64,000 nucleotides of DNA from Corynebacterium endometrii (GCF_004795735.1 NZ_CP039247.1:1984001-2048000), one strand, 5' to 3'; positions 8,590 to 17,401 are shown, numbered from the stretch's first letter. Notes: a model not told the origin generated them from the letters alone. Translations and numbers: made by a program.

Positions 8590-9767
8590 ACCTCGAGCCC
8601 AGTATCCAGGCCGGGGCGGGCGAGCCGGGCGCCGGCGCCTACAAGCCGCGCGCGGCCGATGTCCGTGAGCCTTTCGAAACCGGCCGCGCGCGCCGGGGAC
8701 TTAGGCGATGTGGCGGCCGGGAGCTGGACCTGGATGTGGCGGCGCGTGCCGCCGTCGGCGGCGTTGAGCTCCAGCACCGCCTGGCCGGTGGTGCCCGAAC
8801 CGGAGAAGAAGTCCAGCACCACGGCGTCCCGTCCGCCCAGAATCTGAATCAGGTGGGAAATCAGCCGCACGGGCTTGGGGTGTTCAAAGATCCCGGGAAC
8901 TCCGGTGGCCTCCTCCGCGTCCCTGCGGCCGGTGCGGGTCACGCCGAAGCGCTCCCCGTCCAGGATGGACCGAGGCCTAGCCCCGGGCTTGGCGTAGTTC
9001 TTGGTGTAGACGTAGCCGCGACGGAAAACCAGGTCATCGAAGTGCTCCGCGACTTTCTCGCGGCTCCAACGCCAGCGCGCCACCCTCTCGCGCCCGGCGG
9101 GCTGATCCGGGCGGTAGGTGCGCCCATCCGGGCCTGTAATCACGTAGTCCAATGTGGGCAGGTAGCCCAGCGTCTTAGAATCGAGGCGCACCAGGGAGTA
9201 GCGGCCGCGCTCGTCTTCGTGGACGTATTTCGTGGACGTAACCCCCTCCGGGTCCGGGTTGAAAGCCGCCTTGGAGGCGTCCTTGGCATAGACCAGCACG
9301 TACTCGTGCTCCACTACCGCGAACTTGGAATCATTCTTGCCCGTACCGGCCTTTTTCCAGATGAGCTCTCCGGCGAAGTTATCCTCGCCGAAGACCTCAT
9401 CGCAAAGCAGGCGCAGGCGCGCCACCTCGCGTTCGCCGATGGAGATGGCGATAAAGCCCGTGCCCGCCAGCAGCTCACGCGCCAGAAGAAGGCGCGGGTA
9501 CATCATCGATAACCACGCGGCGCCCGGCCACTTGTCCAAGTAGACAAACTCGCGGCCGGTGTTGTACGGCGGATCGATGTAGATTACGTCTACGGCGTCG
9601 GCGAACTCGCCGCGCAGGTGCTTGAGGACCTCGAGATTGTCCCCCTCGTAATACCGGTGCGCCGAAGCCTCCCCCGGTTCGCGCACAAGCTCCGTGGCCA
9701 CGGGCTCGGCGGCTTGGGCTGCCGCGGCCTGCTTGCCAGGCCAGCCCAAACCAAAGCCCTCGACCAT
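8565..9767 (-). CDS. Orphan site-specific DNA methyltransferase (N6-adenine/N4-cytosine, beta-class order)
   Basis: A 400-residue AdoMet-dependent DNA methyltransferase. Motif IV DPPYNTG (about residue 66) comes before motif I DFFSGSGTTG (about residue 318), the permuted beta-class order seen in type III Mod subunits and related orphan enzymes. The middle carries the LIWKKAGTGKNDSKF and VEHEYVLVYAKD blocks typical of Mod-like enzymes. A good AAGGGGGCG precedes the ATG at 9767. No restriction subunit (Res helicase/nuclease) is adjacent; the nearest nuclease-like genes are the two HNH proteins 4-6 kb away. It follows pflA by 21 bp in the same direction, so it may be read through from the pfl operon. 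Confidence 0.88.
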   Translation of the reverse strand: MVEGFGLGWPGKQAAAAQAAEPVATELVREPGEASAHRYYEGDNLEVLKHLRGEFADAVDVIYIDPPYNTGREFVYLDKWPGAAWLSMMYPRLLLARELLAGTGFIAISIGEREVARLRLLCDEVFGEDNFAGELIWKKAGTGKNDSKFAVVEHEYVLVYAKDASKAAFNPDPEGVTSTKYVHEDERGRYSLVRLDSKTLGYLPTLDYVITGPDGRTYRPDQPAGRERVARWRWSREKVAEHFDDLVFRRGYVYTKNYAKPGARPRSILDGERFGVTRTGRRDAEEATGVPGIFEHPKPVRLISHLIQILGGRDAVVLDFFSGSGTTGQAVLELNAADGGTRRHIQVQLPAATSPKSPARAAGFERLTDIGRARLVGAGARLARPGLDTGLEVYTLRVME

Positions 9768-9788
9768 GGACGCCCCCTTGTGTGCAAT

Positions 9789-10658
9789 CTAGTAAACGGT
9801 CAGCCCCTTAGCGCGAAATACCTCGCGCGCGGCCTCCACGTCTTCCGGCGCCGGCGGCTGGGTGCCCTCTAGATTGTAGGTAAAGCCCAGATCCTTCCAC
9901 TTATCGACACCCATGTTGTGGAAGGGCAGTACCTCAACGCGTTCAACGTTGGACTTCCACCGCGCGACGATGGAAGCCACATTTTCCACGTTTTCGGCCG
10001 CGTCCGTAAGCCCTGGGACCAGCACGAAGCGCACCCAGACGGGTTTGCCCATCTTATTGAGGCGGTCGCCGAAGTCCAGGGTGGGCTGGAGCTCGCGGGT
10101 CGTCACATTCTTGTAGGTGACCGGGTCGCCGGACTTGACGTCGAGGAGGACTAGATCGATGTTGTCCAGGTCGTCGTCGGACAAGCGGGCGCCCAGGAAA
10201 CCTGAGGTGTCGATGGCGGTGTGGATGCCCGCCGCGTGAACCTCCGCCAACAGGCGGCGGGTAAACGCGATCTGGAACAGCGGCTCACCACCGGAGACGG
10301 TGAGCCCGCCCCCGGTCGCGGCGAATACCCGCTTGTACCGCTTGACGCGCTCTACGGCCTCATCGAGGCGCTCGAGAGTGCCGTTCATCATGCGCATCGT
10401 GTCGGGGTTGTGACAGTACTGGCACCGTAACGGGCAGCCGGACAGGAACATGGTCATGCGCGTGCCCGGACCGTCAACCGCGGTCACCAGCTCCCAGGAA
10501 TGCACAAGAGCCATATCGCCCGTGCGCCGGGCTTGCAAAAGCTCAGGACGGGTGATCTCATCACGCTCGTCGCCCACGCCGAGTCCCGCGGCTATGCCGC
10601 GGACCCTTTCGCCCTGCTCGGGAGCGAGTTTTACAACGCCATTGGTGCCGTCAGCCAT
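9789..10658 (-). CDS. pflA: Pyruvate formate-lyase activating enzyme (radical SAM)
   Basis: A 289-residue radical SAM enzyme that installs the glycyl radical on pyruvate formate-lyase. The cluster motif CPLRCQYC (CxxxCxxC, about residue 74) follows MTMFLSG. The glycine-rich SAM motif TVSGGEPLFQ lies near residue 119, and IDTSGFL, LLDVKSGD and VLPFHNMGVDKWK follow as in E. coli PflA. It is longer at the N-terminus (about 40 residues) than E. coli PflA (246 aa). The ATG at 10658 has a GGAAAGG ribosome site. Its stop lies 21 bp from the methyltransferase start and its start 21 bp after the stop of the glycyl-radical gene, so pflB, the radical subunit and pflA form one operon. Confidence 0.95.
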   Translation of the reverse strand: MADGTNGVVKLAPEQGERVRGIAAGLGVGDERDEITRPELLQARRTGDMALVHSWELVTAVDGPGTRMTMFLSGCPLRCQYCHNPDTMRMMNGTLERLDEAVERVKRYKRVFAATGGGLTVSGGEPLFQIAFTRRLLAEVHAAGIHTAIDTSGFLGARLSDDDLDNIDLVLLDVKSGDPVTYKNVTTRELQPTLDFGDRLNKMGKPVWVRFVLVPGLTDAAENVENVASIVARWKSNVERVEVLPFHNMGVDKWKDLGFTYNLEGTQPPAPEDVEAAREVFRAKGLTVY

Positions 10659-10679
10659 ACCAACCTTTCCTGAATCCGC

Positions 10680-10931
10680 TTAGGACTCGTGGTGGAAGGT
10701 ACGGGAGATGACATCCATCTGCTGCTCGCGGGTCAGCTTGACGAAGTTCACCGCATAGCCGGACACGCGAACGGTCAGGTTAGGGTACTTCTCCGGATGC
10801 TCCATGGCGTCTTCCAGGGTGGACTTGTCTAGCACGTTGATGTTCGCGTGGTACAGCCCCTGGTTCATGTTGTGCTCGTCGCGAGCAGACTTCATGGAAG
10901 CGAGGCGCTCATCGAAAGTTTTGGTAGCCAT
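10680..10931 (-). CDS. Separate glycyl-radical domain of pyruvate formate-lyase (GrcA-like, 83 aa)
   Basis: This small protein is the C-terminal glycyl-radical domain of PFL as its own gene. The signature RVSGYAVNF contains the radical glycine, Gly58, and is preceded by [13 protein letters not shown] and followed by [14 protein letters not shown], matching the last 60 residues of E. coli PflB and YfiD/GrcA almost block for block. The first 27 residues ([20 protein letters not shown]) are not part of PflB. The start is firm: AAAGGAG sits just upstream of the ATG at 10931, 25 bp after the pflB stop. Because the adjacent pflB lacks this domain, the protein is inferred to be the obligatory radical-carrying subunit rather than an oxygen-damage spare part. 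Confidence 0.9.
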   Translation of the reverse strand: MATKTFDERLASMKSARDEHNMNQGLYHANINVLDKSTLEDAMEHPEKYPNLTVRVSGYAVNFVKLTREQQMDVISRTFHHES

Positions 10932-10956
10932 TGTTTTTCTCCTTTGAGAGTTGGGG

Positions 10957-13053
10957 TTAGTTTTCAGTGGTCTCCATGACGAACCCGGCATCGAGCACGC
11001 CAACCAAGTTGTTGATGCGCTCCTCCGGGGTACGCCCCAGGCCGGCCGGGGTGATGGTGTTGGTCAGCGAGATGCCGTCCAGGGCGTCCTTGTAGTCCAG
11101 CTTGCCCACGGACAGCATGGAGGCGACCATGCCGTGGCTGTCCGCACCGTTTTCTGGGTTTGCGCCCGGCGCGAACGGGGTTCCTGCCTTGTGGCCGGAT
11201 GGGAACGCGCCGGTTGCCTTGCCGTAGACCACGTTGGAGGTGATCGTCAGCACGGACTGGGTGGGGATTGCGTCACGGTACATCGGGATGGCCTTAATCT
11301 TCTCCATCACCGTGTGGACGATGGTGGCCGCAATGTCATCGGCGCGGTCATCATCATTGCCGTAGACCGGGAAATCGCCCTCGGTCTTGTAATCGACAAT
11401 CAGGCCGGATTCATCGCGAATCGGGGTAACCTTGGCGTACTTGATGGCCGCAAGGGAGTCGGCAACGATGGACAGGCCGGCGATGCCGCACCCCATCGAG
11501 CGAACGATGTTGGAATCATGCAGCGCCATCTCGATGGCCTCGTAGGCGTACCGATCGTGGCAGTAGTGGATGATGTTGAGAGCCTCGACGTAGGTGCCAA
11601 TGACCCAGTCGAGCATCTCCTCGTACTTCTGCCAGACCTCATCGAAGTCCAGAGGGCCGTCCCCTTGAATTGGCTCGTAGCCCTCTACGACCTGCTTGCC
11701 GGAGACCTCATCGCGGCCGCCGTTGATGGCGTAGAGCAGTGCCTTGGCGGCGTTGACGCGCGCGCCGAAGAACTGCATCTGCTTGCCCACGGCCATTGGG
11801 GATACGCAGCAGGCGATCGCCGCGTCATCGCCCCACTGCTCACGAATCTGGCGGTCAGACTCGTACTGCAGGGACGAGGTTTCAATGGAGATGTGGGCGC
11901 AGAACTTCTTGTAGCCCTCCGGCAATGCCGGATCCCAGAAGATGGTGAGGTTTGGCTCAGGTGATGGGCCGAGGTTAACCAGGGTCTGCAGCAAGCGGAA
12001 CGAGGTCTTGGTGACCTGGTGGCGGCCATCGGAACCGAAGCCGGCATCGGACCAGGTTGCCCAGTAAGGGTCACCGGAGAAGATCTGGTCATAGTCGATG
12101 GTGCGCAGGAAGCGGACGATGCGCAGCTTAATGATCAGCGCGTCGATGATTTCCTGGGCCTCGACCTCGGTGATCTCACCGGCGGCGAGGTCACGCTCGA
12201 AGTAAATATCGAAGAATGCGGAAAGGCGGCCGAAGGACATGGCGGCGCCGTCCTGGGACTTTACCGATCCTAGGTAGGCGAAGTAGGTCCACTGCACCGC
12301 CTCCTTGGCGGTCTTAGCGGGGCCGGAGATGTCAAAGCCGTAGCGCGCGGCCATAGCCTTGAGTTCCTTGAGCGCCTTGATCTGCTCGGAATGCTCCTCG
12401 CGGTAGCGGGCCCAGTGCTCAGAAAAGCCGATGTCCGCCACGGCGTCGCGGGAGCGGGTCTTTTCCTCAATCAGGTAATCCACGCCGTAGAGCGCCACGC
12501 GGCGGTAATCGCCGATGATGCGTCCGCGACCGTAGGCATCGGGCAGACCGGTGATGATGTGCGAGGAACGGGCCGCACGGATGCGCGGGGTGTAGATGTC
12601 AAAGACCGCGTCGTTGTGGGTCTTGCGGTACTTGGTGAAGATCTTCTTGATGTCTTCCTCAGGCTCCTTGCCCGCCTCACGGATAGCCTGCTCCACCATG
12701 CGCCAGCCGCCGTTGGGCATCATGGCGCGCTTGAGTGGAACGTCAGTCTGGAGGCCCACCACCACGTCATCGTCTTCAAAGATGTAGCCGGCAGGGAACG
12801 CATCAATGCCGGACGGGGTGTGGGTATCTACGTCATAAATGCGCTTCTCACGCTCGATGGACAGGTAATTTTTCTCTAGGTAGTCCCAGGTGCGCTTCGT
12901 CTTATCGGTTGCGCCTTCCAGGAAGCTAGAGTCCCCGTCGTAGGGAGTGTAGTTGCGCTGGATAAAATCACGGACATCAATCGTGGAGGTCCATGGGCCT
13001 GGCTCGAAGCCTTCCCATTGCTCGAACGCTAGTGGCTGCGTTGCGGTGGTCAC
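10957..13053 (-). CDS. pflB: Pyruvate formate-lyase catalytic body lacking the glycyl-radical domain
   Basis: A 698-residue protein covering the catalytic barrel of formate acetyltransferase (pyruvate + CoA to acetyl-CoA + formate). The catalytic cysteine pair is Cys415-Cys416 in AIACCVSPM. Other family blocks are [33 protein letters not shown] and [17 protein letters not shown]. The frame ends at [18 protein letters not shown], where E. coli PflB (760 aa) would continue into its radical domain. That domain is supplied by the next gene. I start at the GTG at 13053 (GGGAG 9 nt upstream); an in-frame ATG at 13095 would add 14 basic residues. The enzyme is oxygen-labile, which implies fermentative growth. 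Confidence 0.93.
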   Translation of the reverse strand: MTTATQPLAFEQWEGFEPGPWTSTIDVRDFIQRNYTPYDGDSSFLEGATDKTKRTWDYLEKNYLSIEREKRIYDVDTHTPSGIDAFPAGYIFEDDDVVVGLQTDVPLKRAMMPNGGWRMVEQAIREAGKEPEEDIKKIFTKYRKTHNDAVFDIYTPRIRAARSSHIITGLPDAYGRGRIIGDYRRVALYGVDYLIEEKTRSRDAVADIGFSEHWARYREEHSEQIKALKELKAMAARYGFDISGPAKTAKEAVQWTYFAYLGSVKSQDGAAMSFGRLSAFFDIYFERDLAAGEITEVEAQEIIDALIIKLRIVRFLRTIDYDQIFSGDPYWATWSDAGFGSDGRHQVTKTSFRLLQTLVNLGPSPEPNLTIFWDPALPEGYKKFCAHISIETSSLQYESDRQIREQWGDDAAIACCVSPMAVGKQMQFFGARVNAAKALLYAINGGRDEVSGKQVVEGYEPIQGDGPLDFDEVWQKYEEMLDWVIGTYVEALNIIHYCHDRYAYEAIEMALHDSNIVRSMGCGIAGLSIVADSLAAIKYAKVTPIRDESGLIVDYKTEGDFPVYGNDDDRADDIAATIVHTVMEKIKAIPMYRDAIPTQSVLTITSNVVYGKATGAFPSGHKAGTPFAPGANPENGADSHGMVASMLSVGKLDYKDALDGISLTNTITPAGLGRTPEERINNLVGVLDAGFVMETTEN

Positions 13054-13302
13054 TTGTGGTGACTCCCTTCTACTGCTTTTGTAAAGCTGACGCATACCAG
13101 TCTAAGCCGCGCATGCATCTTTAGCCATGTGAGAGCCTGTGGGATCCCACACACAGCTCGGCTAAATCGGGCCTATTCGGGCGGACTTTCACACTGGGCA
13201 CCGCCTTTGCGAAGTTTTGACCCGGCCCATCGCCTCCCCTACGGGCGCGCGAGCGGGAAGACGCGGTGGAATTGTCGTGCGTTAGGGGTGTGAGGGCAAA
13301 GG
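13054..13302. other. pfl operon upstream region
   Basis: A 250-bp non-coding stretch upstream of pflB. It holds a perfect 14-bp palindrome described separately, a nearby TGTGAGAGCC direct half-repeat, and a TTCACACTGGGC segment. I see no open frame with coding character. Confidence 0.5.
13138..13151. promoter_or_regulatory. Perfect 14-bp palindrome upstream of pflB, candidate operator
   Basis: TGTGGGATCCCACA is its own reverse complement and lies 85 bp upstream of the pflB GTG. TGTG...CACA ends resemble CRP/GlxR half-sites, but the spacing is 14 bp rather than the 16-bp GlxR consensus, so another regulator is possible. Confidence 0.4.
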
Positions 13303-13336
13303 AAAAAGGCCGTTTAACTAAGTTAAACGACCTTTT
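13303..13336 (-). terminator. Rho-independent terminator downstream of tRNA-Leu
   Basis: Inverted repeat CGTTTAAC / GTTAAACG with a TAA loop, extended by A-rich and CCTTTT flanks across one mismatch. It lies 7 bp beyond the tRNA-Leu 3' end and reads into a T-rich tail on the minus strand. Confidence 0.8.
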
Positions 13337-13343
13337 CTAAGCG

Positions 13344-13426
13344 TGCGCCTGGAGAGACTTGAACTCTCACGCCGTAAAGACACTAGAACCTAAATCTAGC
13401 GCGTCTGCCAATTCCGCCACAGGCGC
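13344..13426 (-). tRNA. tRNA-Leu (anticodon UAG)
   Basis: An 83-nt gene. The acceptor stem GCGCCTG pairs with CAGGCGC, the D arm is normal, the anticodon loop TTTAGGT gives UAG, and the T arm contains GTTCAAG. A long class II variable arm is present, as expected for tRNA-Leu. CCA is not encoded. Confidence 0.95.
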
Positions 13427-13537
13427 TTGCTGGCAATAGTCTATATGCATGCGCACCAAAACCCAAACGCGCCGCGCCCACGCCCGGCACTCCAACTTTA
13501 GATGGACTTGAGCAGTCCAGCGGGTATGGTTGTATGC

Positions 13538-13969
13538 GTGAGTAATTCGAATGTAACCCCGCGCAAGAAACTAAAGGTGCGCTGGTGGCACATCCTGCTC
13601 ATCGCGGTGACGTGCGTGTGCTTCTTGGGCCTTGCGTACTGGCAATGGACCCGCTTCCAATCAGGTTCGGGCACCTTCCAGAACTTGGGCTACGCGTTCC
13701 AGTGGCCCCTGTTCGCCGCTTTTGTGATTTATGCGTACAAGACGGCGATGCGCTATGAAAATGAGCGCATCGAGGCCGAAAATGAGGCCGCCGAGATGTC
13801 TCAGGCCGCTGGCGAGCAAGGCGCCGGGGCCACCGCTTACCGCTACGAGGCCCCCACGGAAACCCAATCGGTGAAAAAGATCGATGAGGATTTCCTTCCC
13901 CAGCGCTCCGCGATGAGTGTGGAAGAATTCAATGAGCTCAACAAGCCGCGCCGCGGCCAGCATGGTTAA
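13538..13969 (+). CDS. Two-TM hypothetical membrane protein (actinobacterial)
   Basis: A 143-residue protein starting at a GTG (VSNSNVTPRKKLKVRWW). A basic N-terminus precedes a first transmembrane helix (about residues 18-36, HILLIAVTCVCFLGLAYWQW) and a second (about 50-66, FQWPLFAAFVIYAYK). A long acidic and Ala/Glu-rich cytoplasmic tail follows (YENERIEAENEAAE) and ends NKPRRGQHG. It resembles conserved uncharacterised actinobacterial membrane proteins that sit beside DUF3817 genes, as here (35 bp to the next gene). I cannot assign a function. An in-frame ATG at 13502 is possible but lacks a ribosome site. Confidence 0.75.
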   Translation: MSNSNVTPRKKLKVRWWHILLIAVTCVCFLGLAYWQWTRFQSGSGTFQNLGYAFQWPLFAAFVIYAYKTAMRYENERIEAENEAAEMSQAAGEQGAGATAYRYEAPTETQSVKKIDEDFLPQRSAMSVEEFNELNKPRRGQHG

Positions 13970-14004
13970 TTGCAGGCGCGTTTACTACTAGAAAGACTTA
14001 CTTT

Positions 14005-14352
14005 ATGACTGCACCTCAGGTTCACCCAGAACGCCAAAAGCGCGTGGCTGGCGCGCTGAAGTTCTTCTCCATCGCCGCAACCATCACCGGTATCTTCCTG
14101 CTCATCCTGGTAGTCCGCATGATCCTGGAGTACATCGTGGGCATGGAAATGCCTTCTTGGGCCACCTACGTCGCGCAGGCGCACGGCCTGGCCTACATGG
14201 TGTACCTGGTCTCCATCTTGAACCTGGCCCCTAAGGCCCAGTGGTCCGTGGGAAAGTGGCTCACCACCGCCCTAGCCGGCGTTGTCCCCTTCCTCTCATT
14301 CTGGATGGAGGCCAAGCGCCGCAAGGAAGTTAAGGCGCAATTCCAGCTCTAA
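14005..14352 (+). CDS. DUF3817 integral membrane protein
   Basis: A 115-residue protein with three hydrophobic segments (about 15-45, 57-73, 84-103). The spaced motifs are FSIAATITGIFLLILVVRMI, AQAHGLAYMVYLVS and WMEAKRRKEV, and the conserved histidine is in HGLAYM. This is the DUF3817 pattern found widely in actinobacteria; its role is unknown. It is likely co-transcribed with the preceding membrane protein gene and ends just before a strong hairpin. Confidence 0.88.
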   Translation: MTAPQVHPERQKRVAGALKFFSIAATITGIFLLILVVRMILEYIVGMEMPSWATYVAQAHGLAYMVYLVSILNLAPKAQWSVGKWLTTALAGVVPFLSFWMEAKRRKEVKAQFQL

Positions 14353-14367
14353 CCCCCTTCCAACACT

Positions 14368-14400
14368 TAGGGCCACCGCGCATGCAGCGCGGTGGCCCTA
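14368..14400. terminator. Bidirectional terminator between DUF3817 and rdgB
   Basis: Perfect 14-bp arms TAGGGCCACCGCGC / GCGCGGTGGCCCTA around an ATGCA loop. It lies between convergent genes and is followed on the plus strand by GGTTTTGT. Confidence 0.85.
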
Positions 14401-14421
14401 GGTTTTGTACCCCGGCGTGGT

Positions 14422-15024
14422 CTACTGCGCCAGTTGCGCGATGACCGGAACCAGCTGCGCCAGCGCGCGGCCGCGGTGGGATACGGCGTTCTTTTCCTCC
14501 GGGCTCATCTGCGCCGCAGACCGGTCCTCACCCGCCGGCATAAACAGTGGGTCGTAGCCGAAGCCATTGTCCCCGCGCGGCGCTTCTAGCAGCGTGCCCG
14601 GCCAGCGGCCCTCCACCACGTGCTCCTGGCCGTCCGGGGTTACCAGCGCGCAGACCGAAACGAAGGCGGCGCCGCGGCGCGCTGCCGGCACGTGCGCCAT
14701 CTGCCCCAGCAGCAGGCGGTTGTTGGCCTCATCGTCGCCGTGACCGCCAGACCAGCGGGCGGAAAGCGGGCCCGGCATGCCGTTGAGTTCGTCGACGCTG
14801 AGGCCGGAGTCGTCGGCAACGCAGGCGAGCCCGGTAGCGGCGGCGCCGGCGCGGGCCTTGATCACAGCGTTATCGGCAAACGTGCGGCCGTCCTCGACGG
14901 GCTCGTCGTACGGCTCAACCGCGGACAGTGGGAGCAGCTCAACGCCGGACAGGCCTGAGTCGGACAGAATGCGCTCCAGCTCGCCCAGCTTTTTCTTGTT
15001 ATTCGACGCGACCAGCAGCTTCAT
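14422..15024 (-). CDS. rdgB: Non-canonical purine NTP pyrophosphatase (RdgB/HAM1)
   Basis: A 200-residue house-cleaning enzyme hydrolysing dITP, ITP and XTP to monophosphates. The N-terminus LLVASNNKKKLGEL is the nucleotide-binding SNNxxK motif. DDSGLSVDELNGMPGP lies near residue 68, and FGYDPLFMPAG and SHRGRAL complete the family signature. It is 2 bp downstream of rph, its usual operon partner in actinobacteria. Confidence 0.97.
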   Translation of the reverse strand: MKLLVASNNKKKLGELERILSDSGLSGVELLPLSAVEPYDEPVEDGRTFADNAVIKARAGAAATGLACVADDSGLSVDELNGMPGPLSARWSGGHGDDEANNRLLLGQMAHVPAARRGAAFVSVCALVTPDGQEHVVEGRWPGTLLEAPRGDNGFGYDPLFMPAGEDRSAAQMSPEEKNAVSHRGRALAQLVPVIAQLAQ

Positions 15025-15026
15025 GA

Positions 15027-15755
15027 CTACCAGCCCAGGGCGACCTTCTGCGCGGCGATGAGCTCCGTGCAGCCCTTCTCCGCCACGTCCAGCATCTCAT
15101 TCAACTGGGCGCGGCCGAACAGGCCATGCTCGCCGGTGCCCTGAATCTCGACAAAGTCGCCGCCTTGCTGCATGACCACGTTGAGATCCACCTCGGCGCG
15201 GGAATCCTCCTCATACGGCAGATCCAGGCACACGTGGCCATCAATGATGCCAACGGAGACGGCCGCGATTGGGTCCAGCAGCGGCTCGCCGGGGACCACG
15301 CCGCGCTCCTTGAGCACCGCAATCGCATCCGCCAGCGCCACGTATGCGCCCGTGATGGACGCGGTGCGGGTTCCGCCGTCAGCCTGGAGCACGTCGCAGT
15401 CCAGGTTGATGGTGTTTTCACCCAGCTGGCTCAAATCCACCGCGGCGCGCAGGGAGCGGCCCACCAGGCGGGAGATTTCGTGGGTGCGGCCCTTGACCTT
15501 GCCCGCCATGGACTCGCGGCGCATGCGGTCATGCGTCGCCGCGGGGAGCATCGAGTATTCGGCGGTTAGCCAGCCCTCACCGGAATCACGCTTGAAACGC
15601 GGCACGCCCTCCTCCACGGAGGCGGTGCACATCACGCGGGTGTTACCAAACTCCACCAGCACGGAGCCGGCCGGGTTGGTGGTGAAATTGCGGGTGATAC
15701 GGACGGTGCGCAGCTGGTCTAGCGCGCGCCCATCGAAACGGGTGAATTCAGTCAT
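15027..15755 (-). CDS. rph: Ribonuclease PH
   Basis: A 242-residue phosphorolytic 3'-5' exoribonuclease that trims tRNA 3' ends. Motifs are [18 protein letters not shown] at the N-terminus, [12 protein letters not shown] (phosphate-binding region), [40 protein letters not shown], and [17 protein letters not shown] near the C-terminus. Length and order match the family. It is the first gene of the rph-rdgB pair, 19 bp after the MBL hydrolase stop. Confidence 0.97.
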   Translation of the reverse strand: MTEFTRFDGRALDQLRTVRITRNFTTNPAGSVLVEFGNTRVMCTASVEEGVPRFKRDSGEGWLTAEYSMLPAATHDRMRRESMAGKVKGRTHEISRLVGRSLRAAVDLSQLGENTINLDCDVLQADGGTRTASITGAYVALADAIAVLKERGVVPGEPLLDPIAAVSVGIIDGHVCLDLPYEEDSRAEVDLNVVMQQGGDFVEIQGTGEHGLFGRAQLNEMLDVAEKGCTELIAAQKVALGW

Positions 15756-15774
15756 GCCCCCAGGCTACCCGGGG

Positions 15775-16542
15775 TTAAAGCTCAAATTCCATTCCGGCCT
15801 TGCCCAGGATGACCTCACCGCTAAACTCCGCCTGCGCGGCGGCCAGCGTTGCCTCGGCGTCGCCCCACGGCTGGAGGTGGACCAGCACTAGGGTTTTCGC
15901 GTTGGCCTGCGCGGCGAGCCGGCCCGCCTCGGCGCCGGACATGTGCATGTTGGGGGCTTTGCCTTCCGAGGTTTCCCCCCACGCCGCCTCGCACAAAAAC
16001 ACATCTGCGTCACGGGCCGCCTCGACCAGGTCTTCGGTGTAAGCGGAGTCCGCGGAGTACGCGATGGCCGTGCCCGACGTGGCGTGCTCCATGCGCAGCG
16101 CATACGTCTCAATGGGGTGCAGCGTCTTAAACGGGGTGACGTACACGTCATCGATGAGTTCGCGCTTGCGGTCATGCCACTGCTCGAAGGCGAAGGAATC
16201 GGAGAAATCATCGACTTCGTCGGGCACGTCGGCGGACAGGCGCCCCAGATGGACCGGGGTGTGGCGCGGACCCACCAAGTAATTGCGGGACGCGGCGGGT
16301 TTGACGGGATGGAAGCGCCGCCAGACCAGGAGCGACGGGAAATCCATGCAGTGATCCGCGTGGAGGTGGCTCAGCAGGACGTGGGCATCGCAAGGATCCT
16401 GCACGGACTGCAGGTTAGCCAAAGTACCTGGGCCTATATCCATGACGATGGAGGGCGCGTCCGGGAAGGACACAAGATAACCGGATGCTGGGTTACCAGG
16501 AACCGGCACGGAACCGGAGCAACCAAGAATCGTCAACTTCAT
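15775..16542 (-). CDS. Metallo-beta-lactamase fold hydrolase (RNase Z/phosphodiesterase-like)
   Basis: A 255-residue MBL-fold protein. The N-terminus is MKLTILGCSGSVPVP. The metal motif HLHADHCMDFP lies near residue 62, a second metal ligand region is YSADSAYTEDLVEAA, and HMSGAEAGRLAAQA with LVHLQPWGD supplies the late histidines. It resembles actinobacterial cyclic nucleotide-degrading and RNase Z-like hydrolases found between murI and rph. I start at the ATG at 16542 because the conserved first strand begins there; no strong ribosome site is visible. It is in the conserved murI-rph-rdgB cluster. Confidence 0.9.
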   Translation of the reverse strand: MKLTILGCSGSVPVPGNPASGYLVSFPDAPSIVMDIGPGTLANLQSVQDPCDAHVLLSHLHADHCMDFPSLLVWRRFHPVKPAASRNYLVGPRHTPVHLGRLSADVPDEVDDFSDSFAFEQWHDRKRELIDDVYVTPFKTLHPIETYALRMEHATSGTAIAYSADSAYTEDLVEAARDADVFLCEAAWGETSEGKAPNMHMSGAEAGRLAAQANAKTLVLVHLQPWGDAEATLAAAQAEFSGEVILGKAGMEFEL

Positions 16543-16600
16543 GGCACTGATAATTCCAGAAATCTTTGTAATTCGCCGCAATTATGGCCAAAAAGCACGT

Positions 16601-17401
16601 TTACGACCCCGTGTGGCTGACCTCACCAATGCCCGGGCCCAGGAATCGAGTAGCCAGCTTGGCGAAGGATTCCGGGTCGCCGGTGGCCTCGAAACTCCGC
16701 GTAGGGACGTTATCCTCCGGGGCCAGCAAATCCAGCCGGGTCAGGGTTTTGAGCACGTCCTTGGCGGTTTCCTCAGCGGAGGAGACTAAGGTCACGCCGT
16801 CCCCCATCGCCAGCTGGATCACGCCGGTGAGCAAGGGATAATGCGTGCATCCCAGGACCAGCGTGTCCACCCCGGCGGCCTGGAGCGGGGCCAGGTAGCC
16901 TTCCGCCACGCCCAGAATCTGGCGCCCCATGGTGATGCCGCGCTCGACGAATGGCACGAAGTCCGGGCAGGCGGTGGCAAAGGCCTCCACCTGGGGGTTG
17001 ACCGCGAATAAATCCTGGTAGGCGCCGGAGTTGACGGTCCCTTCCGTGCCAATCACGCCCACCTTGTTGTTGCGGGTGGTGGCCATGGCGCGGCGCACGG
17101 CGGGGCGGATGACCTCCACCACGGGGACGTCATAGCGCTCACGCGCGTCGTGCAGGAACGCCGCGGTGGCGGTGTTGCAGGCGATTACTATCATTTTGCA
17201 TCCGCGGGCGACCAATTCATCCGCGATGCGGGTGGAAAGTTCGCGAACCTCAGCGATGGTGCGGGGACCGTAGGGCCCGTGCGCGGTGTCCCCGATGTAG
17301 ATGATGGACTCGTTGGGCAGCTGGTCCATGATGGTGCGAGCCACGGTCAGCCCGCCGACGCCTGAGTCGAAGATCCCGATGGGCGATGTTGCGGTGATCA
17401 T
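16601..17401 (-). CDS. murI: Glutamate racemase
   Basis: A 266-residue enzyme making D-glutamate for peptidoglycan. The two catalytic cysteines are in IACNTATAA and LGCTHYPLL. The N-terminal signature [13 protein letters not shown] and [11 protein letters not shown] are intact. I start at MITATSP (17401); its stop-to-start gap with the upstream rhomboid gene is 7 bp, indicating co-transcription. Confidence 0.97.
   Translation of the reverse strand: MITATSPIGIFDSGVGGLTVARTIMDQLPNESIIYIGDTAHGPYGPRTIAEVRELSTRIADELVARGCKMIVIACNTATAAFLHDARERYDVPVVEVIRPAVRRAMATTRNNKVGVIGTEGTVNSGAYQDLFAVNPQVEAFATACPDFVPFVERGITMGRQILGVAEGYLAPLQAAGVDTLVLGCTHYPLLTGVIQLAMGDGVTLVSSAEETAKDVLKTLTRLDLLAPEDNVPTRSFEATGDPESFAKLATRFLGPGIGEVSHTGS

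Noticed and set aside
2787..9767. A restriction-modification system linking the HNH proteins and the methyltransferase
   Set aside because: The HNH genes are 4-6 kb away on the other strand, one is exported, and no Res-type helicase or specificity subunit is present.
10932..10956. pflB split explained by a sequencing frameshift
   Set aside because: The two frames are separated by an in-frame stop, a non-coding gap and a strong ribosome site, and the small protein has an N-terminal extension absent from PflB.
10680..11003. Longer frame reading upstream of the glycyl-radical gene
   Set aside because: The extra N-terminal residues lie within the pflB 3' end and have no ribosome site, whereas the ATG at 10931 has a strong one.
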